Positions 8,169 through 15,822 of a stretch of 64,000 bases of DNA are shown here, in pieces. Positions within the stretch are counted from its first letter, which is position 1; every line of letters starts with the position of its first letter. A program made the position numbers and the translations under genes. The DNA is taken from assembly GCA_965221215.1 (NCBI GenBank), contig OZ244872.1:3100001-3164000 (forward strand). The letters are read 5' to 3'. The stretch is from Aldehydirespirator sp965221215 (GTDB taxonomy: Bacteria; Actinomycetota; Acidimicrobiia; Acidimicrobiales; Aldehydirespiratoraceae). The notes beneath the pieces are model-generated. The model saw nothing but the letters and a program-made list of their open reading frames with translations, had not been told where the DNA came from and ran no database searches.

Positions 8169-9257
8169 GTGGAGCCCCAGCGGGAATGGTTCGAGAAGGA
8201 CTACTACAAGATCCTCGGCGTGGCTGCGGACGCCTCGGCCTCCGACATCGCCAAGGCCTATCGCAGTCTGGCCAAGAAGCTGCACCCCGACGCCAATCCT
8301 GGCGACGAGGCGGTGGAGGAGCGCTTCAAGGAGGTGGCCTCGGCCTACGACGTGCTCGGCGACGCCGCCAAGCGCAAGTCCTACGACGAGGTGCGCCGGC
8401 TCGGCCCCATGGGCAGTGGGTTCGGTACCGGTCCCGCGGGCGGCTTCAACGTTGACTTCGAGCAGCCGGGCGGGCTCGGCAACCTCCTCGGCGATCTCTT
8501 CGGCCGCCGCCGCGGCGCGGCCCAGCGGGGCGCGGATGTCGAGACCGAGGTGAAGCTCGACTTCGCCGACGCGGTGTCGGGCGCCACCATCGCGGTGCCG
8601 GTGACCGGCGAGGCCCGCTGCCGAACCTGCGAGGGCTTGGGGGCCAAGCCCCCGTCGAAGCCGCGCCCGTGCCCGACCTGCTCGGGCACCGGAGTCAACG
8701 ACGAGAACCAGGGCCTGTTCTCGTTCAGCCGGCCCTGTGCGGCCTGCGCCGGGCGGGGCACCTTCATCGACGATCCCTGCGGCGCCTGCGCAGGGCGGGG
8801 GTTGGAGCATCGCCGCCGAGAGGTCAAGGCCCGCATACCGGCCGGGGTGAGCGACGGGCAGCGGATCAAGCTCAGCGGCCGGGGGGCGCCGGGCCAGGGT
8901 GCGGGCGGCAGGCCCGGCGACCTGTACGTGCGGGTCCAGGTCAAGCCGCACCGGCTGTTCGGGCGCGACGGCAAGAACCTCACCCTGACCGTGCCGGTCA
9001 GCTTCTCGGAGGCGGCGCTGGGCGCCGAGATCCCGGTGCCCACCCTCGACGGCGCCTCGGTGACCATCCGCATCCCGCCGGGCACCCAGACCGGGCGGCG
9101 CCTGCGCATTTCGGCCAGCGGCGCCAACGGCGGCGCCGACCTCATCGTCGACGTCGAGGTGGCGGTGCCCCAGAACCTGTCCGAAGAGCAGCGGGCCGCG
9201 GTGGAGGCCTACGCCGCCGCCGACGGCGACGACCCGCGGGCCCACCTCAAGCCATGA
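8169..9257 (+). CDS. dnaJ: Co-chaperone DnaJ (Hsp40)
   Basis: Delivers substrates to DnaK and stimulates its ATPase. I place the start at GTG 8169, 5 nt after AGGAGG (8158-8163). A GTG at 8163 overlaps that ribosome-binding site. The protein then has 362 residues. The J domain covers about the first 70 residues with HPD in KKLHPDANPG. A short Gly/Phe-rich segment follows. Four zinc-binding repeats are visible: CRTCEGLG, CPTCSGTG, CAACAGRG and CGACAGRG. The C-terminal substrate-binding domains include VRVQVKPHRLFGRDG. This is the full class I DnaJ layout. It is third gene in the heat-shock operon. Confidence 0.97.
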   Translation: MEPQREWFEKDYYKILGVAADASASDIAKAYRSLAKKLHPDANPGDEAVEERFKEVASAYDVLGDAAKRKSYDEVRRLGPMGSGFGTGPAGGFNVDFEQPGGLGNLLGDLFGRRRGAAQRGADVETEVKLDFADAVSGATIAVPVTGEARCRTCEGLGAKPPSKPRPCPTCSGTGVNDENQGLFSFSRPCAACAGRGTFIDDPCGACAGRGLEHRRREVKARIPAGVSDGQRIKLSGRGAPGQGAGGRPGDLYVRVQVKPHRLFGRDGKNLTLTVPVSFSEAALGAEIPVPTLDGASVTIRIPPGTQTGRRLRISASGANGGADLIVDVEVAVPQNLSEEQRAAVEAYAAADGDDPRAHLKP

Positions 9258-9312
9258 ATCCAACCGACATGAACGCAACCAACACGCAACCCACGCAACA
9301 CGGAGAACAGAC

Positions 9313-9780
9313 ATGACCGATGACCGCTTCCACAAGGCCGTATACGTGATATCGGTGGCCGCCGAGCTGGCCGGGGTTCACCCCCAGACGCTGCGCATCT
9401 ACGAGCGTCGGGGACTGCTGGCGCCGGCGAGGACCGCGGGCGGCAGCCGCCGCTACAGCGACGCCGACCTCGCCCTGCTGGAGCGCATCGCCGAGCTCAC
9501 CGATGAGGGCCTCAACCTGGCCGGGGTGCAGCGGGTCCTGGAGCTGGAGGCGGCCGTGGCCGAGCTGCAGGCCGAGCTCGACGACGCCCGCCGGGCCCAT
9601 GAGCGCCAGTCGGCCGAGTTGGCGGCCCGCGGCTTCAACCCCGGCGGGCGGCTGCCGGCGGTGGCATCCAGCCGGGCCGTCACCATCTACCGGGCCACCC
9701 GCGGTCCCGCCTCAGTAGTCGAACCCATCGGATCGCCTGATGTTGATCGGAGGCCGAGCTTGCGAGGCCGTGGGCTGTGA
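9313..9780 (+). CDS. hspR: MerR-family heat-shock repressor HspR
   Basis: The 155-residue protein has an N-terminal MerR-type helix-turn-helix (VISVAAELAGVHPQTLRIYERRGLLAPARTAGG is the region, residues about 12-45; its core is the LRIYERRGLL motif). A coiled-coil-forming helix rich in Glu, Ala and Leu follows. Position behind dnaJ and before clpB identifies it as HspR, which binds HAIR operators upstream of dnaK, usually with DnaK as co-repressor. A candidate HAIR site lies at 5619-5639. The last ten codons, RRPSLRGRGL and the stop, lie inside the dispersed repeat at 9750-9825, so the C-terminal tail seems to be repeat-derived and may not matter for function. Confidence 0.92.
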   Translation: MTDDRFHKAVYVISVAAELAGVHPQTLRIYERRGLLAPARTAGGSRRYSDADLALLERIAELTDEGLNLAGVQRVLELEAAVAELQAELDDARRAHERQSAELAARGFNPGGRLPAVASSRAVTIYRATRGPASVVEPIGSPDVDRRPSLRGRGL

Positions 9781-9825
9781 TGCCGGGGTTTGGGCGGCCC
9801 GTGAGCGCAGCGAACAAGAGCGGGA
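9750..9825 (+). repeat. Dispersed 76-bp intergenic repeat, intact copy 1
   Basis: Runs from GAGGCCGAGCTTGCGAGGCC to GAACAAGAGCGGGA. It is nearly identical over the full 76 bp to the copies at 18925-19000 and 33752-33827. It contains the hspR stop codon and ends 18 bp before clpB. It carries no open frame conserved between copies. Confidence 0.85.
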
Positions 9826-9843
9826 AACCAAGGAGCGACTGAT

Positions 9844-12336
9844 ATGACTGTTGATCCCAACCGCTGGACGCTGAGGACGACCGAGGCTTTCGCGGCCGCC
9901 ACCGAGGCGGCCCGCTCCGCCTCCCACGCCGAGGTCACCCCCGACCACCTGCTGATCGCCCTGCTGGCCCAGACCGAGGGGCTGGTGCTGCCGATGCTGC
10001 ACACCGCGGGCGTCGATCACACCGCGGTGCAGCAGCGGGCCCAGCAGGCCGTGGCCGTGCTGCCCCGGGCCTACGGGTCCGACGTCGGAATCTCCCGCGA
10101 CCTGCACGACGTGCTGGCCGAGGCCGACAAGGCTCGGGCCGACCTCGCCGACGACTACCTGTCCACCGAGCATCTGATCATCGCGCTGGGCGGTCGCATG
10201 GACCTCGACCGCGAGCTGCTCCTCAAGGTGCTGCACGACGTGCGGGGCAGCCATCGAGTGACGACCAAGGCCCCCGAGAACCAGTACCGGGCCCTGGAGC
10301 GCTACGGCCGCGACCTCACCGCCGAGGCTCGGGCGGGCCGCCTCGACCCGGTGATCGGCCGCGACGACGAGATCCGCAGGGTGATCCGGGTGTTGGCCCG
10401 GCGCCGCAAGAACAACCCGGTGCTGATCGGCGAGCCCGGCGTGGGCAAGACCGCCATCGTGGAGGGCCTGGCCCAGCGCATCGTCGACGGCGACGTGCCC
10501 GACAGCCTGGCCGGCAAGCGCCTGGTGGTGCTCGACCTGGCCGCCATGGTGGCCGGCGCCAAGTACCGGGGCGAGTTCGAGGAGCGCCTCGGTGCGGTGC
10601 TGACCGAGATCGAGGAGGCCGGCGGCGAGATCGTCACCTTCATCGACGAGCTGCACACCGTGGTGGGCGCGGGCGGCGCGGAGGGGGCGATGGACGCCGG
10701 CAACATGCTCAAGCCGATGCTGGCCCGGGGCGCGCTGCGCATGGTGGGCGCCACCACGCTCGACGAGTACCGCAAGCGCCTGGAGAGCGACGCCGCCCTG
10801 GAGCGCCGTTTCCAGCCGGTGCTGGTGGAGCCGCCGTCGGTGGAGGCGGCCGTGGCCATACTGCGAGGCCTGAGGGAGCGCTACGAGGTCCACCACGGCG
10901 TGCGCATCAAGGACTCCGCCCTGATCGCCGCGGCCGAACTGTCGGATCGCTACATCAGCGGCCGGTTCCTGCCCGACAAGGCCATCGACCTGATCGACGA
11001 GGCGGCCAGCTCGCTGCGCATCGAGATCGACTCGGTGCCCACCGAGATCGACGTGGTGGAGCGCCGGCTGCGCCAGCTGGAGATGGAGCGGGTCGCCGTC
11101 GGTGCCGAGACCGACGACACCTCCCGAGCCCGCCTCGGAGATCTGGAGCGCGAGATCGCCGACCTCACCGAGGAGTCGTCCTCGCTCACCGCCCGCTGGC
11201 AGGCCGAGAAGGAGGCCATCGGAGTCATCCGATCCCTCAAGGAGGAGCTCGAGACCCAGCGCTCCGACCTGGAGCGCGAGCCCGACCTGGAGCGGGCTGC
11301 CGAGATCCGCTTCGGCATCGTCCCCGACCTAGAGCGCCGCATCGACGAGGCCACCGGCCGCCTGGCCGAGCTGCAGCGCGACTCCTCGATGCTCACCGAG
11401 GAGGTCGACGCCGACCACATCGCGGCGGTGGTGAGCCGCTCGACCGGCGTGCCGGTGTCGCGCCTGATGGAGGGCGAGGCGGCCAAGCTGATCCGGCTCG
11501 AGGAGCACCTCCACGAGCGGGTGGTGGGCCAAGAAGAGGCGGTGAGCGTGGTGGCCAACGCCATCCGCCGCAGCCGGGCCGGGCTCAGCGACCCCCACCG
11601 CCCCATCGGCAGCTTCCTGTTCCTCGGCCCCACCGGGGTGGGTAAGACGGAGCTGGCCCGCTCGGTGGCCGCGTTCTTGTTCGACGACGAGTCGGCCATG
11701 GTGCGAATCGACATGTCGGAGTACCTGGAGAAGCACTCGGTGTCGCGGCTCATCGGGGCGCCGCCGGGCTATGTCGGCCACGACTCCGGCGGACAGCTCA
11801 CCGAGGCCGTCCGGCGCCGCCCCTATGCGGTGGTGCTGCTCGACGAGGTGGAGAAGGCCCACGCCGAAGTGTTCGGAGTGCTGCTGCAACTCCTCGACGA
11901 CGGCCGCCTCACCGACGGGCAGGGCCGCACCGTCGACTTCGCCAACGTGGTGCTGATCATGACGTCCAACCTCCAGGGCGAGCCGGGTAACTTCTTCAGG
12001 CCCGAGTTCGTGAACCGCATCGACGACATCGTCCGGTTCCGTCCCCTGTCGCCCGAGGACCTTGTGTCGATCGTCGACATCCAGCTCGGCCTGCTGGCCC
12101 ACCGCCTGCAGGAGCGGCGGCTGGGCCTGGAGGTCAGCGACGAGGCCAAGGCCCATCTGGCCCGCACCGGCTACGAGCCCGCCTTCGGAGCCCGCCCCCT
12201 GAAGCGCCTAATACAGCGCACCATAGGAGACCCGCTAGCGGTAGCCGTACTGGAAGGCCGCTACCAACCCGACGACAAGGTAGTAGTGGACGTAGAAGAC
12301 CCCGGCAAGCCAGAAGCGATCATCACCCTGAGGTAG
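9844..12336 (+). CDS. clpB: ATP-dependent disaggregase ClpB (Hsp104 family)
   Basis: Resolubilises protein aggregates together with DnaK. The 830-residue protein has an N domain of Clp repeats, a first AAA+ module with GEPGVGKT and the Walker B region TFIDELHTVVGAG, a middle coiled coil (about residues 400-520) and a second AAA+ module with GPTGVGKTELAR and VVLLDEVEKAH. The coiled-coil middle domain separates it from ClpA/ClpC. In the second module only 8 residues (LQGEPGNF) join the sensor-1 TSN to RPEFVNRIDDIV. E. coli ClpB has roughly 29 there, which accounts for the shorter total length. The last 45 or so codons switch to A-ending codons (CTA, ATA, GTA, GAA), unlike the rest of the gene. 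It lies 18 bp after a dispersed repeat. Confidence 0.96.
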   Translation: MTVDPNRWTLRTTEAFAAATEAARSASHAEVTPDHLLIALLAQTEGLVLPMLHTAGVDHTAVQQRAQQAVAVLPRAYGSDVGISRDLHDVLAEADKARADLADDYLSTEHLIIALGGRMDLDRELLLKVLHDVRGSHRVTTKAPENQYRALERYGRDLTAEARAGRLDPVIGRDDEIRRVIRVLARRRKNNPVLIGEPGVGKTAIVEGLAQRIVDGDVPDSLAGKRLVVLDLAAMVAGAKYRGEFEERLGAVLTEIEEAGGEIVTFIDELHTVVGAGGAEGAMDAGNMLKPMLARGALRMVGATTLDEYRKRLESDAALERRFQPVLVEPPSVEAAVAILRGLRERYEVHHGVRIKDSALIAAAELSDRYISGRFLPDKAIDLIDEAASSLRIEIDSVPTEIDVVERRLRQLEMERVAVGAETDDTSRARLGDLEREIADLTEESSSLTARWQAEKEAIGVIRSLKEELETQRSDLEREPDLERAAEIRFGIVPDLERRIDEATGRLAELQRDSSMLTEEVDADHIAAVVSRSTGVPVSRLMEGEAAKLIRLEEHLHERVVGQEEAVSVVANAIRRSRAGLSDPHRPIGSFLFLGPTGVGKTELARSVAAFLFDDESAMVRIDMSEYLEKHSVSRLIGAPPGYVGHDSGGQLTEAVRRRPYAVVLLDEVEKAHAEVFGVLLQLLDDGRLTDGQGRTVDFANVVLIMTSNLQGEPGNFFRPEFVNRIDDIVRFRPLSPEDLVSIVDIQLGLLAHRLQERRLGLEVSDEAKAHLARTGYEPAFGARPLKRLIQRTIGDPLAVAVLEGRYQPDDKVVVDVEDPGKPEAIITLR

Positions 12337-12461
12337 CGGCGGGCGGAGCCCGTTCGGTCGTCCCTAGTTGACGACAGGACCCGCCGACCGGAACGCACAA
12401 GCCGGAACGCAACAACGCCAGTACACTCGCCAGGCAACGCCCGCCCCATAAGGAGAGCGCC

Positions 12462-13748
12462 GTGCCCGCGACCGTTGTCGTCGGTACCCAGTGGGGCGAC
12501 GAGGGCAAGGGCAAGTTCACCGACCTCGTCGCCGCCGAGATGGACATGGTCGTCCGCTATCAGGGCGGCCACAACGCGGGACACACCCTGGTGGTGAACG
12601 GCGAGACTTTCGCCCTTCAGCTGATACCCAGCGGGGTGCTGTACGAGCACATAACCCCGGTGATCGGCAACGGCGTGGTCGTCGATCCCAGAGTCTTGAT
12701 CGCGGAGATGGACGCGCTACAGGCCCGCGGCGTCGATTGCCGCCCGCTGCGGCTGTCGGGCAACGCCCACCTGATCATGCCCTACCACACCGAGCTCGAC
12801 GCCCTGCACGAGCGCCATCTGGGCGAGGCGAAGCTGGGCACCACCAAGCGGGGCATTGGGCCGGCCTACGCCGACAAGGCGATGCGCATCGGGCTGCGGG
12901 TGCAGGACCTGCTCGATCCGAGCATCTTCGAGGCCAAGCTGGAAGTCGCTCTGGGCCACACCAACAAGGTGCTGGCCAAGGTCTTCAACCGGCTGCCGGT
13001 TCGGGCCGACGACATCGTGCGGGAGTACTTGGACGTGTGCGCGCCCCGCCTCGCGCCCCACATCGGCGACACCGTCGCCCTGCTGCACACCGCGCTCGAG
13101 TCGGGCCGGCAGGTGCTGCTGGAGGGCGCCCAGGCCACCTTCCTCGACCTCGATCAGGGCACCTATCCCTTCGTCACGTCGTCGAATCCGGTGGCGGGCG
13201 GGGCCTGCATCGGCGCCGGCATCGGTCCCCGCCAGCTTGATCGGATCATCGGCATCGCCAAGGCCTACGTCACCCGGGTCGGGTCGGGGCCGTTCGTCAC
13301 CGAACTGTTCGACGAGGTCGGCGATCATCTGGTGGACGTTGGCGGCGAGTACGGCACCAACACCGGCCGCCGCCGCCGCACCGGATGGTTCGACCTGGTG
13401 ATGCTGCGCCACGCGGTGCGGCTCAACTCGCTGACCGAGGTCGCCCTCACCAAGCTCGACGTGCTCGACGGCCTCGACCGCCTCAAGGTGTGCGTCGCCT
13501 ACGAGCTCGACGGCGAGCGCTACGAGCACATGCCCTACCACCAGTCGGTGATCCACAAGGCGGTGCCCGTCTATGAGGAGCTCGCAGGCTGGAGCACCGA
13601 CCTGAGCGGCGTCACGTCGTCGGCGGAGCTGCCGGCCGCGGCCGCCGACTACATCGCCTTCCTGGAGGAGGGCGTCGGCGTGCCCATCCGGCTGGTCGGG
13701 GTCGGCCCCGGCCGCAGCCAGTACCTCTACTGGCAGCAGGCCGCCTGA
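12462..13748 (+). CDS. purA: Adenylosuccinate synthetase
   Basis: Condenses IMP with aspartate using GTP, the first committed step to AMP. 428 residues from GTG 12462, preceded at a good distance by AAGGAGAG. Signature sequences: GTQWGDEGKGK near the N-terminus, QGGHNAGHT, GTTKRGIGPAYADK, the VTSSNP region and GTNTGRRRRTGWFD. All are in place and the length is normal. purB, the next purine enzyme in the same branch, starts 10 bp after its stop. The 125 bp before it hold a small CGGGC-GGA-GCCCG hairpin that could end clpB transcription, but no clear promoter. Confidence 0.97.
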   Translation: MPATVVVGTQWGDEGKGKFTDLVAAEMDMVVRYQGGHNAGHTLVVNGETFALQLIPSGVLYEHITPVIGNGVVVDPRVLIAEMDALQARGVDCRPLRLSGNAHLIMPYHTELDALHERHLGEAKLGTTKRGIGPAYADKAMRIGLRVQDLLDPSIFEAKLEVALGHTNKVLAKVFNRLPVRADDIVREYLDVCAPRLAPHIGDTVALLHTALESGRQVLLEGAQATFLDLDQGTYPFVTSSNPVAGGACIGAGIGPRQLDRIIGIAKAYVTRVGSGPFVTELFDEVGDHLVDVGGEYGTNTGRRRRTGWFDLVMLRHAVRLNSLTEVALTKLDVLDGLDRLKVCVAYELDGERYEHMPYHQSVIHKAVPVYEELAGWSTDLSGVTSSAELPAAAADYIAFLEEGVGVPIRLVGVGPGRSQYLYWQQAA

Positions 13749-13758
13749 GGGCCGAGCA

Positions 13759-15186
13759 GTGGACACTGAAATGGCCAACGTTCTGGCGGGCCGCTACGCC
13801 AGCGAGCGGATGCGGGCGCTGTGGTCGCCCGAGCGCCGGGTGGTGCTGGAGCGCCGGCTGTGGCTGGCGGTGCTGGAGGCTCAGCGCAAGCTGGGCCTCG
13901 ACGTCGATCAGGCCGTCGTCGACGACTACGCCGCGGTGTTGGAGGTGGTCGACCTCGAGTCGATAGCGGCACGGGAGGCGGTCACCCGCCACGACGTGAA
14001 GGCCCGGATCGACGAGTTCTGCGCGCTGGCGGGCCACGAGTCCATCCATCTGGGCATGACATCGCGCGATGTCACCGAGAACACCGAGCAGCTGCTGATC
14101 CGCGACTCGCTGCAGATCGTCCGCGACGACCTGGTGGCGCTGATCGCCCGGCTGGCGGAAGGGGCCGAGGCCCACGCCTCAACGGTGATGGTGGCCCGCA
14201 CCCACAACGTGGCCGCGCAGGCCACCACCATGGGCAAGCGGCTCGCCGACGCGGCGTCCGAGACGATGCTCGGATACGCCCGGATCACAGAACTGCTGGA
14301 CCGCTACCCGCTGCGGGGCATCAAGGGACCGGTCGGCACCCGCGGCGACCAACTCGACCTGCTCGGCTCGCCCGAGGCGGTCGACGAGTTGGAGCGCCTG
14401 GTGGCCGAGCATCTCGGCTTCGGCGCGGTGCTCAACGCCTCAGGCCAGATCTACCCCCGCTCGCTGGACCTCGACGTGGTGGCCGCGCTGGTGCAGGCCG
14501 TGTCGGGCCCGGCGTCGCTGGCCACCACGGTGCGGCTCATGGCCGGCCACGGGCTGGTGTCGGAGGGGTTCCGCCACGGCCAGGTCGGCTCGTCGGCCAT
14601 GCCCCACAAGGCCAACGCCCGCTCCTCGGAGCGCATCGGCGCGCTGGCGGCGGTGCTCGACGGTCATCTGGCCATGGCGGCCTCGCTGTCGGGCCGGCAG
14701 TGGAACGAGGGCGACGTGAGCTGCTCGGCGGCGCGGCGGGTGATGATTCCCGACGCCTTCTGCGCCGCCGACGGGCTGCTCCACACCGCGCTGGGAGTGC
14801 TGGAGGAGCTTCAGATCAACGAGGCCGCGGTGGCCGCCGAGTTCGAGCGCTGCCGGCCGCTGCTGGCCACCACCCGGCTGCTCACCGCGCTGGTGCGGGC
14901 CGGGATGGGCCGCGAGCAGGCCCATGCCGTGCTGGCCGAACCCACCCGGCGGGCCGCGCAGCAGGCAGCCGGAGATGATTCTGTTGATCTCGACGGTCTG
15001 CTGGACCGGTTGGCGGCCGATGATCGGGTGCCGCTCGGCCGCGCCGAATTGGAGCGCTTGGTGGCCGACCCTGAACGCTTCGCGGGAACGGCGCCGGAGC
15101 AGACAGCGCGAGTTGTCGCGGCAGCCCGCGGTATCGCAGCCCGCCATCCGCAGGCCGCGATCCAGTCCGCCGAAGTTCGATTGTGA
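13759..15186 (+). CDS. purB: Adenylosuccinate lyase
   Basis: Splits adenylosuccinate to AMP and SAICAR to AICAR, both releasing fumarate. 475 residues, starting at GTG 13759 about 6 nt after a GAGGGC ribosome-binding site that overlaps the purA stop. An in-frame ATG at 13771 is the alternative. Family markers are the TSRDVTENTEQ region, ARTHNVAAQATTMGKR and the fumarase/aspartase signature SSAMPHKANARSSERIG, which holds the flexible loop with the catalytic serine. The C-terminal helices end in an Ala/Arg-rich tail. It forms an operon with purA. Confidence 0.96.
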   Translation: MDTEMANVLAGRYASERMRALWSPERRVVLERRLWLAVLEAQRKLGLDVDQAVVDDYAAVLEVVDLESIAAREAVTRHDVKARIDEFCALAGHESIHLGMTSRDVTENTEQLLIRDSLQIVRDDLVALIARLAEGAEAHASTVMVARTHNVAAQATTMGKRLADAASETMLGYARITELLDRYPLRGIKGPVGTRGDQLDLLGSPEAVDELERLVAEHLGFGAVLNASGQIYPRSLDLDVVAALVQAVSGPASLATTVRLMAGHGLVSEGFRHGQVGSSAMPHKANARSSERIGALAAVLDGHLAMAASLSGRQWNEGDVSCSAARRVMIPDAFCAADGLLHTALGVLEELQINEAAVAAEFERCRPLLATTRLLTALVRAGMGREQAHAVLAEPTRRAAQQAAGDDSVDLDGLLDRLAADDRVPLGRAELERLVADPERFAGTAPEQTARVVAAARGIAARHPQAAIQSAEVRL

Positions 15187-15231
15187 AGTGTTCTTGGAGC
15201 TTAGGGACCGACGCTTCTGAGGCTTCGAGGG

Positions 15232-15633
15232 TCAGGCGCCGCCGCGGGAGATGCCGGCTCGCTTGAGCACTGCGGCGGGAACTCCCACCTCGCGCCATGC
15301 CGCGTAGGTGATTCCCTTTCGGCCGCTGTAAGAGACGGCGACCGACACGAATTCGTTCTCGAGTTCGCTGATATCGACGATCTCCGCCGGCGCGCTCAAG
15401 GCCCGCTCAAGATCGATGCGCTCTTGGATGAGTTGGACCCGGCGTATCGGTGTGGCCGACTCGAGGGCTTCGCTGATTGCTTCCATTCGCTTCTGGATGG
15501 ACTCGGCGGTGCGCCTGCGGCCCGGGCGGGGCCGGTTCGATTCCAGGCCTTCGAGATAGGTGCCAACCGCCCTATTCTCGGAACGAGCCTTGGCGTTGGC
15601 AGCCTTGTGTTCGTCTGACATTTGTCTAACCAC
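15232..15633 (-). CDS. Small conserved-looking protein of unknown function
   Basis: I do not recognise this 133-residue protein. GTG 15633 is preceded at 7 nt by AAAGGAAAG; ATG 15621 is possible but sits too far from that site. The N-terminal third is basic and polar (KAANAKARSENR, RPRPGRRRT), with a predicted helical middle (ESIQKRMEAISEALES, VQLIQERIDLERAL) that may form a coiled coil. The C-terminus has an alternating hydrophobic strand and a KGITYAAWREVGVPAAVLKRAGI motif that resembles a small helix-turn-helix or DNA-contacting tail. No signal peptide or membrane segment is present. It stands alone between purB (convergent) and ilvD (same strand), with an AT-rich upstream region of about 190 bp. 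Confidence 0.65.
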   Translation of the reverse strand: MVRQMSDEHKAANAKARSENRAVGTYLEGLESNRPRPGRRRTAESIQKRMEAISEALESATPIRRVQLIQERIDLERALSAPAEIVDISELENEFVSVAVSYSGRKGITYAAWREVGVPAAVLKRAGISRGGA

Positions 15634-15693
15634 TAGTCCGCTTTCCTTTCAACGGTCATTAGGTCGGGAAGAAGCGAACGATAGTTACATCAT

Positions 15694-15795
15694 GAATAAG
15701 CCACAACCTCGCGAGTCAGTCAGTCTTATTCGGCACAATTCCAGACGAAGAGATTGTGTGAATTGGATGAACTGACCCGTCACCGAAATTCGGTG
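15694..15795. promoter_or_regulatory. AT-rich gap with two inverted repeats
   Basis: Between the start of the small unknown gene and the ilvD stop lie GAATAAG (15694-15700) paired with CTTATTC (15725-15731), and a perfect odd palindrome CACCGAA-A-TTCGGTG at 15781-15795. The palindrome ends 27 bp from the ilvD stop. The first could be an operator for the unknown gene. The second could be an operator or a weak terminator. No assignment is possible from sequence alone. Confidence 0.35.
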
Positions 15796-15822
15796 AATCG
15801 GATCTGAATTGTTGAAGGCGGT

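Noticed and set aside
9258..9312. ACGCAACC-type microrepeat between dnaJ and hspR
   Set aside because: A short run of similar AACGCAACC, ACACGCAACC and CACGCAAC segments without symmetry; too short and too simple to interpret.
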